From Hysterangium stoloniferum (taxonomy: Eukaryota; Basidiomycota; Agaricomycetes; Hysterangiales; Hysterangiaceae): a stretch of 64,000 bases of DNA. The number at the start of each line of letters is the position of its first letter. Within the stretch, counting starts at the first letter, position 1. The stretch is taken from the NCBI GenBank assembly GCA_015178975.1, contig WHVD01000127.1, positions 124,001-188,000 of the forward strand. Reading direction: 5' to 3'. Below, in pieces: positions 23,761 to 34,900 of the stretch. Made by a program: the position numbers and the translations under genes. The notes under the pieces were generated by a model. It searched no databases. It worked only from the letters and a program-made list of their open reading frames with translations, and was not told where the DNA came from.

Positions 23761-26172
23761 CTAAAGACCCATTTCCTTTCGGAATTCAGCACAGATGGCA
23801 CTCAATGCCTTTGCGACATGGTCAAAATCGGCCATCTGAGGAACAACTACGATGAATTATGAAATAAACATTGCTGGTGGCCACATACCTCATTATACAC
23901 CTGAGCACTGCAGCGCGTCCACCATTTCCCCTCATATACGAACACAGGGACAAAGCAGTCCCATTCATCAATGAGCTTATTCTGAAACCGGGATTGCAAA
24001 TCTGCAAGCTCATGGGCCTTGCTATCGGTTGGCACAGGCAGCGGTAGGACAACATTAGTCTGTAACAGACGACAAGTGAGGACGCAGTGGAAATATAAAA
24101 CAATGTCAGCTACGGACCATATTGGCAGTGAATTCCTCTGACAAAACACTTGTCTGCAATAATTGGGCAAGCCGTTGTCCTCCTTTGACGGCTAAACTAT
24201 GGCAATATTCATTAATGCGGTGCTCCCCTCCAAGCTTTTCTCTAAAGTCTAAAGCTGTAGTCTTTTCTGAGTAAATTTGTGATATAAATATCGTGATAGT
24301 AGCGTACCTAAAATGACACTCAGAAATAACGTCACATCGATTGTGCCGTTGTCTGTGTAGAGTCAGTAACATTATACTACCCAGACATGTATAGCGTACA
24401 TGCGAATTGTGCAACGAAGTTGGTACCGGGGGCTTTGGCATTGCCTGACTCCCCCGGTGATATATAATCAAAAGACGTCGGAATACTGGTCTTGATCAAG
24501 TGCTGATTCCTTAATTAACAACGACATAAGGCATAAACTGCAAGGTAGAGAGAGAGGACACTACATACCGATAGGGTACATACAGGACTGCACAACTACG
24601 TTTTGAATATAACCACTTCTGACAGTCCTGAGGGGGAGAAAATTAAAGTGATTCACAAGTACGGGAGAATGGTAGGAGTACTAACCGATATCCAGAAATC
24701 GGGAGCTGCCTTTGTTAAATTGATATCTAGTTCCTGCCCAAGGCTGTGTGCGGCGTCTATGAGGCTCAAGACATTCTCCTTCCTGCATATTTCAACCATT
24801 TCCTTCCAAGGTAATAGACAGCCCGGGTTGCTGGAGATAGAATCAATGACGGCGACGACCTTTGCGTCGGGTTTACGAGGGATGGCCGCAAGGTGAGCTT
24901 TGAAATTCTCTAGAATGGCATTGTTTGTGGTAGGAAACGAAATCCTCATGGTGGAGACAGAGGGGTGTGGTGCACAGTCAGTTATATACTTAATAGTCCG
25001 CTCAACGGCACCATATGTTGTGGTAGCTGTGAACCCATTTGAGAAGAATGTATTCCTTAATGTAATGTTTGGACAAACCTTGTACGATGACGTCGTCTGG
25101 GGACCAAATGAGATTCCTTAAAACCGTGTTGATACCATGAGTGGTATTCTGGACCATGACAACTTCATCGGTGTCAGCACCAATGAGATGGGCCAGACGC
25201 TCTCGTGCAGTGACCAAATGCTTGTAATAATCTCTACGAATGAACTTGTCTGGGCGGGATTCCACTTCGTATGATAAAGCTTCACAGGCCTCTGCAACCG
25301 GACGGGGAAGCGAGCCGTACGAGCCTTTGATAGAGTTATATTTAATCGTACTGTTAACACTGAATGATTAAGAAACGTACCATGGTTGAGATTTATATAA
25401 TCCTTATGGAAACAGAATTGACTTAGAATCGAATGTCCAAATTCAGGGAGCTGGTAGACCTCGAGGCTTGGGGGAGTATGTGGGTTTCTGGTCTTCCCAT
25501 CCAATGCTCTGCGTTCGTCAACTATGGCATAATCCCCGTTGGCACCACTACCTTTCCCGACCCAACGCCACAGCTTCTCACGGACAAATACGTCAAAAGA
25601 CCATATTTCAGGAACTAAACGATCCAAGCCATCAGCCCAGACATAAACTTGAACATTTAGGGTATCCCCGAGCTCGCGCAGCGATGCCCCGGTAGAAATA
25701 ACAGTATCAATGGAATCTAATAGAGGCGTTAGTGCCGCTAATAAGGACACGGAAGCTGTTTGACGCGTATACTCCTAATTTAGGGGGGGGTCAGCTGAAT
25801 TGTTCCCAGAGTGTCTGCCGCTTACGTCGCCTTCAAAGATGTCCAATAGCCTGAGATCCTCTGCCGTAAGGCCTGATACCACAGTTCCCCTCACAGATCT
25901 CTCATCTTGTGTCAATTGTCCTTGGAAGAAAGTCTTTGCAGATTCATAAGGGACAATAGCTGGGTAGTCGCATCCCTGCCACGATTCTTTCAGTTGAACG
26001 TGAGGAGTCTAGAGTTCAGGCAGGAAGTAGTCACCTTGACATGGTGTCGAGTGTAGTCCAGCAAGACTGCAGGTGCGACGTGCAGATGTCCGCCAGTATT
26101 CCCAATGACTCTCTTCAGGATCTCAGGATGCAGTAAAGTGCCGTAAAAGAAAGCTGAATGTATATGCATCAT
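23761..26172 (-). CDS. Fused gamma-glutamylcyclotransferase (AIG2/GGCT) and class V PLP aminotransferase/C-S lyase-like protein
   Basis: The N-terminal domain starts MMHIHSAFFYGTLLHPEI with the GGCT YGTL substrate loop. It continues HVK, then GCDYPAIVPYES across an intron, and reaches LLDIFEGD and EYTRQTAS with the expected acidic residue. It ends about ...GDYAIVDERR. Without a stop or a new ATG, the same exon (about 25379-25757) runs through some 20 residues into FGHSILSQFCFHKDYINLNH. After an intron comes GSYGSLPRPVAEACEAL, the standard start of Egt2/isopenicillin-N-epimerase-like class V enzymes. Later parts are TTHGINTVLRN, SLIDAAHSLGQ and the PLP-lysine segment DCQKWLYSKR (about 24590-24630, usually CHKW). 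The chain ends ...FRKEMGL, roughly 650 residues. Predicted roles: release of 5-oxoproline from a gamma-glutamyl group, and PLP chemistry on an amino acid such as a Cys conjugate. The fused reading is seen in sequence; the joint function is inferred. Confidence 0.82.
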
Positions 26173-26559
26173 TCGTGTGATTTGAGCTTGCCAGTGAACG
26201 TTTAAACACTTGAGTGGTTGTTGTGGTGGATGACAGGAAGCTGATAACAGATGTTGATAGAAGCCGGTTGTTTCTACTTTGACACAGTTATATGTATTTG
26301 CGATATCATGGTCTTCCACAACGGGAGTAAAATACACGTGGGAAGTTACTGAACACAGTTCCCATCATACACTGTCCCACCCCACAATTTTACTCTGTAT
26401 CAACAATTTTAAAGATCTGAGAAGGCAAACAATACATCAAAAATTAAATAAATATAGACTAAAAAATCAACCCAATAATACATTTTTATATACTATATGT
26501 ATTAGTATATTGGTATCTCCAAGCAATACTTTTACTCTATTACTCTATTCCAATTGTCC
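26173..26559. other. Intergenic region upstream of the GGCT-PLP gene
   Basis: About 390 bp, increasingly AT-rich toward the right, that should hold the promoter of the fused gene. No exon is supported; it grades into the Helitron remnant. Confidence 0.4.
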
Positions 26560-27060
26560 CTCAAGAAAGTCCAATATACAATTGCCAATTTCCAAGCACA
26601 GGTAACCTCAAACCCAATTCAACTGCTCCCATTGATTGACTTTGAGACTTGGGAGTCTCCAGGCAAATAGCATCCCAGTAAATGACACATTCTTCTTATT
26701 GAACAAATCTCTCAAAGTCCTGTTTGACAGCCTCACATGCGAATCAATTCTACATAGGTACCTCATCCCAGATAATAAGCCAAATTTGTCTCATTAACTC
26801 TGCTTTGTCTGATCCCTTTTGTTACTGCACATGGAGTCCTTAAAGATTATGATTGGGATTGAAAAAGTACTACATGACATGCATCCACAATTGAGAATAA
26901 GAGAAGCCATTCCAGATGGTGCAGTACAGTACAGTGGCTCCTTCTGCACAGCATGAGTCTGTAAGAATATTCCAGACAACTGTAACACCAGGACCATTCA
27001 GAAGAATAATATCCCCTATTTTCACCTGACAACAACATCCAGATTCCAGAATGAGATCAT
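26560..27060 (-). pseudogene. Helitron helicase (PIF1-type) remnant
   Basis: Minus-strand reading in shifting frames gives pieces of the Helitron Rep/helicase core. There is a degraded Walker A (LNGPGVTV for the usual DGPGGTGKT), then APSGMASLILNCGCMS (for ASSGIAALLL), KDSMCSNK, and an intact Walker B-like LIIWDEVPM near 26760, followed by FACEAV. Frameshifts and stops are numerous, so it is not functional. No Helitron termini (TC start, hairpin-CTRR end) could be matched. It is a plain DNA-transposon scrap in the intergenic space beside the fused enzyme gene. Confidence 0.65.
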
Positions 27061-28492
27061 GTGTGCCCTTTTTCTCAAGATTGAAAGTAGCCTGATTCCT
27101 TTCTGCATTATATTCTGATTGTTACCTTATGGGGGTGGTCGGCAATGGTCTGATCCTGTTCTCAGTGTTGAGGCATGTCAAGATATTGGGAGAGAAACTT
27201 TCAGAGTTTCTCAGGATCTTATCAATGTCATACAGTGCTGGGTTGGTCGTGAACTGGACGTTAGAAGAGTGACTCACGAATCGGGGTGGTGGGCGACGCT
27301 CATGGAGCTGGGACAGTCTACTGATCCAAGCTCAAAAGACGCGTTCCGGGTGCGAGTAGGTCGTGAGCTTTTTCACTGTTTAAGGTGTCTAGTGCTGGTC
27401 CTAATACGAACCCAACTCTTATATTTTCGTTTACACTACTCCTGTACAGATGAAGCGTCATACTGCTCAAGTATTTCTCACTGATATTCCAACGAAATTG
27501 AGTCAGGATGAAAGGTCATAATGCACAGAGTTATTTTACGGCACTAGCAGTTTCGACTGTGCTGAGCGACGCATTCAGATGAAAGGTAAACTCATAATAT
27601 ACTGGGATTGCCAGATTCATCGTAATCCATCAATGTAAAGCAGTTGTTTTTTGCCATCTGTCAATGCTCACGAAGGAGTTCAGGTCGCCAGATAAGGCTA
27701 CCCGACCGCTTTGGAATGGTAACGCCGCGTTAGATACTGCGAACCAGAGCTCTTTCCCCGGCAAAGCTTCATAAGGTCTGTTTACTATTCAAATTCTTTT
27801 TTATGGTTCTTCGCATTATTTCCTATCGTAGAGGAGAATCCGACATAATATAATCCTTCTGCGTCCAATACCGGAATTGCAGGAATTATCGAAGCCAGTA
27901 AGAACACCCATAACAGATTCGGAGCAAAACATGGTGCAGCGAATGCAATTATGTTGGCTTTGTTCGACTCAGCCTGAGCGTGAGCAATGAGGGTTACCTT
28001 GAATAAGCCATAAGTAACAGGACTTTACTACAGGGAACATAGGTTTCTGCGCACACGCAAGTGCTCCGCCGTATGCAGACTATTCAGTCTCATGAAATGG
28101 GAGAATCTAGCTGTTTCCTGTCTTTGAACAAGCTGAGCATAACATGGCTTGCATAAGAAACCTTTAACCCTCAGCTTTCCTTGCCGACCGTGCAATTGCA
28201 CGCCGCGCGGATCTTCGTTTTTCGTGAATTCCAACACAGCATCCTATCTAGTATTAATGAACCAGATCTTAGAGAAGCAGCTTGTAAAACCTTAAATAGG
28301 TTTTGGACAGAAAGGTCATCATTGGGTTTGTAAGACGTGACAAGATGTGAATCGGTAAAAAAGATGCATTGATATTCATAGTTGGCCGGTTTGTTTAGTT
28401 GCCTTGATTTTGAAATTGTCGTATACAGTTACAGCTCGTCGTCAATGCGAAAAAACGGAGGAAATCACCAGAGTGAAAAATAATGGAATCGA
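27061..28492. other. Intergenic region with unassigned open frames
   Basis: About 1.4 kb. A 121-codon frame at 27119-27484 (plus) and a 69-codon minus frame at 28028-28237 (with a CxxC, FLCKPCYAQ) have no family I recognise and no convincing splice context. They could be remnants of the neighbouring transposon. Nothing else is seen. Confidence 0.35.
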
Positions 28493-29378
28493 TTAATAGC
28501 CACTCTCACCACTCCCAAACGTAATATTATCTGACCCAAACGTACCGCTGCGCGGAACCTTCGTGTGATCTGCGGGATTCGCCTGGGCTTCATACACGAT
28601 AGTAGTAGGAGCTTGGTTACGTTCCGTAAATGTTCCGAGAAAACCCAGATAGTATATTTGAATGGTGTCCGCTCCTTGTGAGGAAGGGAAGAACAATGTT
28701 ATTGAGGATATGTTGGAGAATTTAGCAGGCCTTAGCGAAGTCTTAGCGAAGAACATGACTGTAAAAAAATATTAAGACTACTTGACAGCATAGTTTCCCA
28801 CCTCTCGGCTTTGAACGATGGTGAGCTCTTGGACAGGGGTCATGTCCGATGCGTCCTCAAAATCAAATTGAGCCTGGTTCGGAAACTATGACAGTCATAT
28901 GATCAACATTACTAATCCAAAGGAAATATAGGATGGAGTTGACACTGACGAGAGCCACTCTGCTAGGTGTTTGATCACCAGGACCAGACTTGATCAAAAT
29001 AGAGCGAAGTTTGATGCTTCCGGTAAACGGAACACGAATGATTCTATGCAATAACGATAAGCGAAACAGAGAATCCTGCAAACTACCCTATGAAGTACAG
29101 TTGATCATCCGCATCCGATTCCACGAACTTAGTAAACATGAGCAGAGGCTCTGTTAAATAAGATATCATCTTACGATAGTTTCGTCCATTCTTTGATCCC
29201 AGGGTTTTATGATTTTCGCTTCTTGAACCGAATTCAAAATACGGACATTAGGCTGGTCAATGAAAGCGAACAGGTTATCATTTGCGTCAGAACTTGAAAG
29301 GTGGTCATGGTCATGATCCTCGTCGTGGTCGTGATGTTCATGGCTACAACCATTACCGTGGCTATGATTATGAGACAT
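28493..29378 (-). CDS. PITH domain protein (PITHD1-like)
   Basis: Homologue of human PITHD1. The histidine-rich start MSHNHSHGNGCSHEHHDHD resembles the MSHGHSHGGG start of the human protein. Then follow the family blocks IIKPWDQR (about 29185), SDADDQLYF at the next exon (about 29115), RIPFTGSIKLRS (about 29010-29045), FPSSQGADTIQIYYLG (about 28640-28690) and YEAQANPADH (about 28570-28600). The chain ends in a short Gly/Ser-rich tail ...FGSGESGY. The PITH domain is the proteasome-interacting module of thioredoxin-like proteins. It appears whole, with four or five exons. Its start codon is only 106 bp from that of the divergent UBX-domain gene. Confidence 0.9.
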
Positions 29379-29484
29379 CCTTTGAATGGAACGATGACGC
29401 TGAATGATACGAAGTTAAGGAGAAAGGGAAGACGTGACTTGAGATGGGGGGACGCTTGTGGGCGATCTGAACGCCACAACAAGA

Positions 29485-30487
29485 ATGTCTCTACCACCAT
29501 CAAAGTCTGACGCGGCCGCTACTGCCCTAGTCTCTCCAGAGGATAAAGGGAAGGGCATAGACAATGGGATGGCGGTATCGGAGAATGAAGGAACACTGGT
29601 TGTCGATTTTAAAGTATGGAACCCACCAGCAGGGTCCACGATACCCCGACAAGGCACGTCTGTCCAACTAGAACAACATGTTGTAGGCCTATCCTTATTC
29701 AAAGTATTTGCTATTGTAGACCTTCCAGATTCATATTTTGAACCTACAACCAAAGAGCTGAAAGCCACATACCAGTCTCAGGTGCAGGCTCGAGAAGCTT
29801 TAGCAAACGCCCCTTTAAAGACACAGGAAATACGTGATCGAGAATTGAAAGCTAAGATGGCTCGATGGCCAACGGTACTCACATTCCATGTATTTCATCC
29901 GGTGTCTCATGTGACGTATATTAGACTCGGATACGAGTTAAATTCCCAGATAGGACCCAGTTAGAACGGACCTTTCCCTCAACAGATAAGATTCGATCTG
30001 TCTATGCGTTTGTTCGGAATTCATTGCGAGATGATATTAAGCCTAATAAATTTATCCTGTGTACGTTGACACATCTGCAATACGATATTGGATATTTACT
30101 ACTCGTCTTACAGACCAAACCCCACCCCGGAGAGAACTCAAAGTTTCGGACCCTACCGTCCGAAATTTATCGTTGTTTGAACTACATCTATCTCCATCTT
30201 CTGTTCTTTTACTTGCATTTTTGGATGATTCTTTGAATGGTGTGTTTGTCTCCTTTGACTGGCGGCGGACGATTGGTTGAGACAACAGGGAAATAGATCC
30301 TGGCATGTGTGCACCGCTTTTGGAGTCTATGTTGGCTCAATCGCAGGATCTTCCTCCTCCTCCTACATTTGATGATGCAACCCCAGAGACAGGTGACGAT
30401 AAATCGTGGAAGAAAAAATCCACTTCCGTTTCTAAAGATGTCAGCGGTAAGCCACTTCCAAAGTGGTTGAAGATCGGCAAAAGTTAG
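29485..30487 (+). CDS. UBX-domain protein, TUG/ASPSCR1-like (Cdc48/p97 cofactor)
   Basis: The first exon begins MSLPPSKSDAAATALV and includes the TUG-type block GLSLFKVFAIVDLPDSYFEP. A 50-bp intron (GTACTC...TATTAG, about 29875-29924) joins ARWPT to TRIRVKFPDRTQLERTF, the start of the UBX fold. Further exons give NSLRDDIKPNKFIL, YQTPPRRELKVSDP and SPSSVLLLAFLDDSLN. The tail ends KPLPKWLKIGKS, the conserved PKWLK end of this family. UBX proteins bind Cdc48/p97. The ubiquitin-like N-terminal domain of full TUG proteins is not present, because the PITHD1-like gene starts on the other strand 106 bp upstream. A shorter fungal form is the simplest reading. Confidence 0.85.
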
Positions 30488-30859
30488 TTTACTTTTGCAT
30501 TTTGCATGCGTTCATCGTATCTGACATTGTTGTAGAGTAGGATCAAACCTACGGGCTGTGATTCAACAGTAATCTCGATCGAGCATTCCTCCGGGTACAG
30601 TAGCTATTTGTATTAGAAGAACCTGAGTTCGCTATTTGATAAGCATAATTTTTATAAACTGCCTGCTTCGAGATTAATTTCTTCCCAAACGACCAAAATT
30701 CAACAAATTTGTTTGGATCCACCATTAGTAGGCGTCATATTCTTCTACCGGTTTTGTGTAGACGTCAGAATGTAATTAGCTACCACTGAATGTATAATTA
30801 GATTCACATATACCTAAACTTGGTAAAGTGGCAATTACCTATACGTCTTGGGGCCTTTT

Positions 30860-31126
30860 GAGTACGTTCCAGTCCCACTAATGACTTTGATCTTCTGCAA
30901 GGTAGTGAAATCACGAGACAGGCCTGCGTCGCATGCTCAGAGGTGCCTGGTTGACTTGAAGGCAGGATGTTGGACAAGTGGACAGTCATCAGCTGAAAAT
31001 GGGAAGCCGTATATATTGTCTAGAGCCGACCAAGAAAAATTGATTGATTATGTGTCTTTGAAGAGAAGGAACGTGAAAGGCTCACGGCTCTATCAGGTGT
31101 TATTAGGTTTTTCTCATTTTTTATAA
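30860..31126 (+). pseudogene. Possible Tc1/pogo-like transposase HTH scrap
   Basis: One frame reads NGKPYILSRADQEKLIDYVS followed by LKRRNVKGSRLYQV. This resembles the linker and second helix-turn-helix of fungal Tc1/pogo transposases (basic stretch, then a D/E-rich helix, then SKRNRRM-like). No catalytic domain follows. The call is weak; it could also be unrelated sequence. Confidence 0.3.
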
Positions 31127-31445
31127 AGAAATCGCTAAAAAGCGCCATTAAATGCACTTATATAGCAACAAAATTACTTGTACATTATTCTCCCTATTTC
31201 CCCTGAATTTATAAAACTTACCTTGTATTTTTATTGTACAAATTGAGGGAGCTATGAATTTTCTATTCTTTTCAAACTAAATATCCCGCAACTCAGCGCT
31301 TAATTTGCAACACGCGGGAACATTACGTAATTATTGCGTGAATTCTCAAGATACACGACAGTTAAACCCCGCTAACCGTAAGCGCCCATTTGAGCCCTGG
31401 TCTTTCACCAGCTACTGCCCTGTCAGCAACATCAAATCATAATAA

Positions 31446-31497
31446 TTGGGACCATAGATGTATTTAATTGAATATAATACATAATACTATGGTCCAA
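31446..31497. repeat. Small foldback
   Basis: TTGGGACCATAG at the left is answered by CTATGGTCCAA at the right, with further pairing ATGTATT/AATACAT inside, giving a 52-bp hairpin. It may be the end of a small DNA transposon or a transcript hairpin; the source is unknown. Confidence 0.45.
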
Positions 31498-31597
31498 TAT
31501 TTAGATAAATTGTCCCTTAAGAAAAGATATAATGTTATTTTTATTTTATTGCTTAAAAATCCTCAAAATGGAATTACAAGTTGAATAGGCAAGGGTT

Positions 31598-31958
31598 TGT
31601 TGAAGACAAAAGGCACCGCATATATGTGGCAGGGTCAACATATTTGGGGACTGTCTGAATAACGGTGATACCGGTGCGGTAACAACATGATCGGTCGTCA
31701 CGATCAGGCTCCACTCATCCACATGTCTCACATATGAGCACATGGTCCTTTTATTTATGTAGAATATATAAAGGGATAACCTACATAGCTTAACCTCAGT
31801 CCGTTATACTTATACGAGACTGAGGTGAGCACAGAACGATCCTTTCTCTCTTAGTATATGCGCTTACTGTATACAATAGCTCTTCTTAGGTACACATTAT
31901 ATGAGTCCGTTATACTTATACGAGACTGAGCTCTTCTTAGGGACTATATATTTTAACA
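31598..31958 (+). repeat. 5' LTR of the young copia element
   Basis: 361 bp, TG...CA ends, preceded by the target duplication GGGTT. Internally a GAGTCCGTTATACTTATACGAGACTGAG-like block occurs twice (about 31797-31826 and 31904-31930), a short direct repeat within the LTR that is shared by both LTR copies. Confidence 0.95.
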
Positions 31959-34900
31959 GGTTATGGGCCTTTGTCCCTACTGAGACACTTACCCAATTTT
32001 TTTCCGCCGCCATGTCTATGCCGGCCTCTACCCCGTCCATCCCTCTGTTGCGCACGTCTGTTGTTTATGCAGATACTAAGCTCGATAAGGATTTGGGAAA
32101 CTACTCTGAATGGTACCGCAGTGCTCGGCACTACCTCACGGTCACTGGCCTCATTTCCTATGCCCTTGGCACCACCCCCTCCCCAGTATCTTCCGATCCT
32201 CTTGCTATGCAGAACTGGGCTACAAATGATGGCCTTGCCCATGCCTTGATCCTCTCGACCCTGTCCAGGGCTGAGTGGGACTTCGCCGAGCCTATTCAGG
32301 GTGCGAAGCCCTGTTGGGACGCCCTTCTGCTTCGCCATCGGAACGAGGGGCCCATTCGCCAGGTGCAACTGATCCAGGAGGCCCTCACTCTCCAGTGTTC
32401 CAAGTCGATCTCTCTCTCTACTACCGCCTCTCAAATATGCCGTGCTATCTCCCGTGCATTCGAGATGGGCCAGCTCACTGAGGACTTTTTTAAGTGCATT
32501 GCCTTATTGAACTCCCTTGGGGACTTTCCCCATTTACGCTCCTTGATCACACGAGACCTTTCTGAGTCCTCTGCATCTACCCCTTACACTTCCGCTCGCA
32601 TTATCCTCCTGCTCGAAAATGAGCAGCGCCTTCTTGCATCTGATACCCAGCGTACTGCGCCTGTGGACGCCATCGCCCTTTCAACACAATCCGCTTCCCC
32701 GAAACGTCCTGTTGTTACCTGTAGCAACCCGAATTGCCGCAAACAGGGACACACGATCGCGTACTGTGTTTCAGCTGGGGGGGGGATGGCTGGCAAAAGC
32801 ATTGAAGAAGGCAAAGCTGCCCGGCGCAGGGATCTGGAAGCTAAGAAATCCGGAAATTCTACACCTGCACCTGCAGGTAAGTTCCCCATCAGCATCACAG
32901 GTGCGAACGGTCAAGTCTTTACCGCATATATGGACACGCCCCTACCAAATGATGCAGCTTTCGCTGGTACCGTGATTGAGGAGCCTGCCATGGTGATGAC
33001 GCCTTCTGATCAGGCTGAATATGCTGGATGGATAGCCACTAATGATAACCCACATGTCACCGTAAATTGGAACCTACATAGTTCTCCAGTGGGCACATCG
33101 GCACTGGCCACATCAGTGCTGGCCACATCGGCCCCTCCCCTTCTCAGCTCACCTCCCATTCCACACCCCTTCTGGCTTGATACAGGTGCCAGTATACATG
33201 TATCACCAGACCATACCGACTTTATCTCCTTACGCACCATATCCCCACGCCCTGTCACAGGCCTGGGGGGGTCATCGGTCATGGCTATCGGATTGGGTGA
33301 TGTTCACCTTCGCATTGAGAATGGGACCCACATTATTCTCCGTGATGTTCTTTACATCCCTACTGCATCCGTTCGACTTATCTCTGTTAGGTGTATCACT
33401 AGAGATTCCAATGTGACTGCTCATTTCAGTCATTCCTCATGCTGGCTCACGAGTCCTTCTGGTGCAACCATTGCGCAAGGCTCACTACTTCCCCACAGGA
33501 ACTTATATTCCTTAACATTACAGTCTACTGCCTCTGACCAGGTTTTCTTCTCCCATGGTCATCCTGATCTTGCCACATGGCACCGTCGTTTGGGTCACGC
33601 GAATTATCAATCCATCCTGGATATGGTCAAAAATGGTCTCATCAAAGGTGTGCCACTCTCCACTCACCAGCATCCACCCAAGTGTGATTTTTGCATCCTC
33701 GGAAAGCAGACCAAAAATTCTGTACCCAAGGTGAGAGCACAGGGGGATGGGCATAAGGCTACAAGGCACTTGGAAAAGGTCTGGGTGGATTTGGCAGGTC
33801 CTAATGATGTTGCATCCCGCACAGGATCATTATATATTATGAATATTATTGATGATTACTCACATTACCCCTGGTCAATCCCGCTAACCCATAAAAGTGA
33901 TGCTTTTCCGGCGCTCCAGACCTGGGAACGTGCACGGGAGGTGGAGACCGGCCTGAAAGTCAGAGTGTACAGGACAGACAATGGCGAATTAAGAAGTAAT
34001 CAAATGCAACAGTGGCTCGAGTCTCGTGGGACCCGGCACGAATACACAGCACCTTATACATCTGCGCATATAGGCCGTGTCGAGCGCATACACCGTACTT
34101 TAATGGGGAAGGCACGTACTATGCGTATATATGCTGGCTTACCTGCCCAATTTTGGGAGGAATTTTACCTTACTGCGACTCATGTACATGCAAAAACTAC
34201 TACAGTTCAACTTCAGAAACGATCACCTTGGGAACTTTGGCATGGCCGGTCACCGGATGTCACTTATTTATGGGAGGCAGGGTGTCGGGCATTCGTCCTC
34301 ATCCTCAGCAAACATAACCCCAAAGTATACGAGCGATCAATCGAATGTATTCTTCTAGGATACGAACCCAACATGAAGGCGTATCGATGCTACGACCCAA
34401 AGACGAATTTGATTTATGTCTCTTACCACGTGCGATTCCTTGAAAGTCACGATGGCCACATTAGGCCAAGCCCAGGCTCTAATGGTACATTACCACCACC
34501 GCACATCCCATTGACTCATGATATGAACCCCTCACCACCCCCGTTGGATGACTCTGAGCCGATCATTCCTACACCTAGTACCTCCAATGTGCCACCAGTT
34601 CTCCCTATCCCAGGTACCGATTCGATACCCCCTGTCCCTCCTGTCCCAGCACTCCCTGTGCCCACTGATATTAACATCCGTCGGTCCAATCGCATAGCCA
34701 CGCGCGTTGCAGATCGCCCCTCCCGGGTAGCTACTGCTGTCCAGGCCTCCATTGACAGTGCAGCCCATGTGCATGCACAGAAAGAACAGCGTCGCCTTGC
34801 TCTTCAGCAATTGCATGCAGACGTTGCTGACATTCCCGAGGACACAGAGGAGCCGGGGGGGCTGGCCGAGTCCCATGAGGACGTATTAGCTGCGATCTCT

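Larger units (their letters stand above)
30488..31597. other. Intergenic region with transposon scraps
   Basis: About 1.1 kb between the UBX gene and the copia LTR. It contains a possible Tc1/pogo-type helix-turn-helix scrap (30860-31126) and a small foldback (31446-31497). The remainder is AT-rich with nothing recognisable. Confidence 0.45.

Noticed and set aside
25379-25480. Sequencing or assembly error as the cause of the GGCT-PLP fusion
   Set aside because: The joined stretch reads cleanly in one frame with both domains conserved on each side. An error would have to remove both a stop and a start. It remains testable but is not the simplest reading.
29301-29510. Plus-strand hydrophobic open frame opposite the PITHD1-like start
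   Set aside because: It is the antisense shadow of the His/Asp-rich N-terminus of the PITHD1-like protein.
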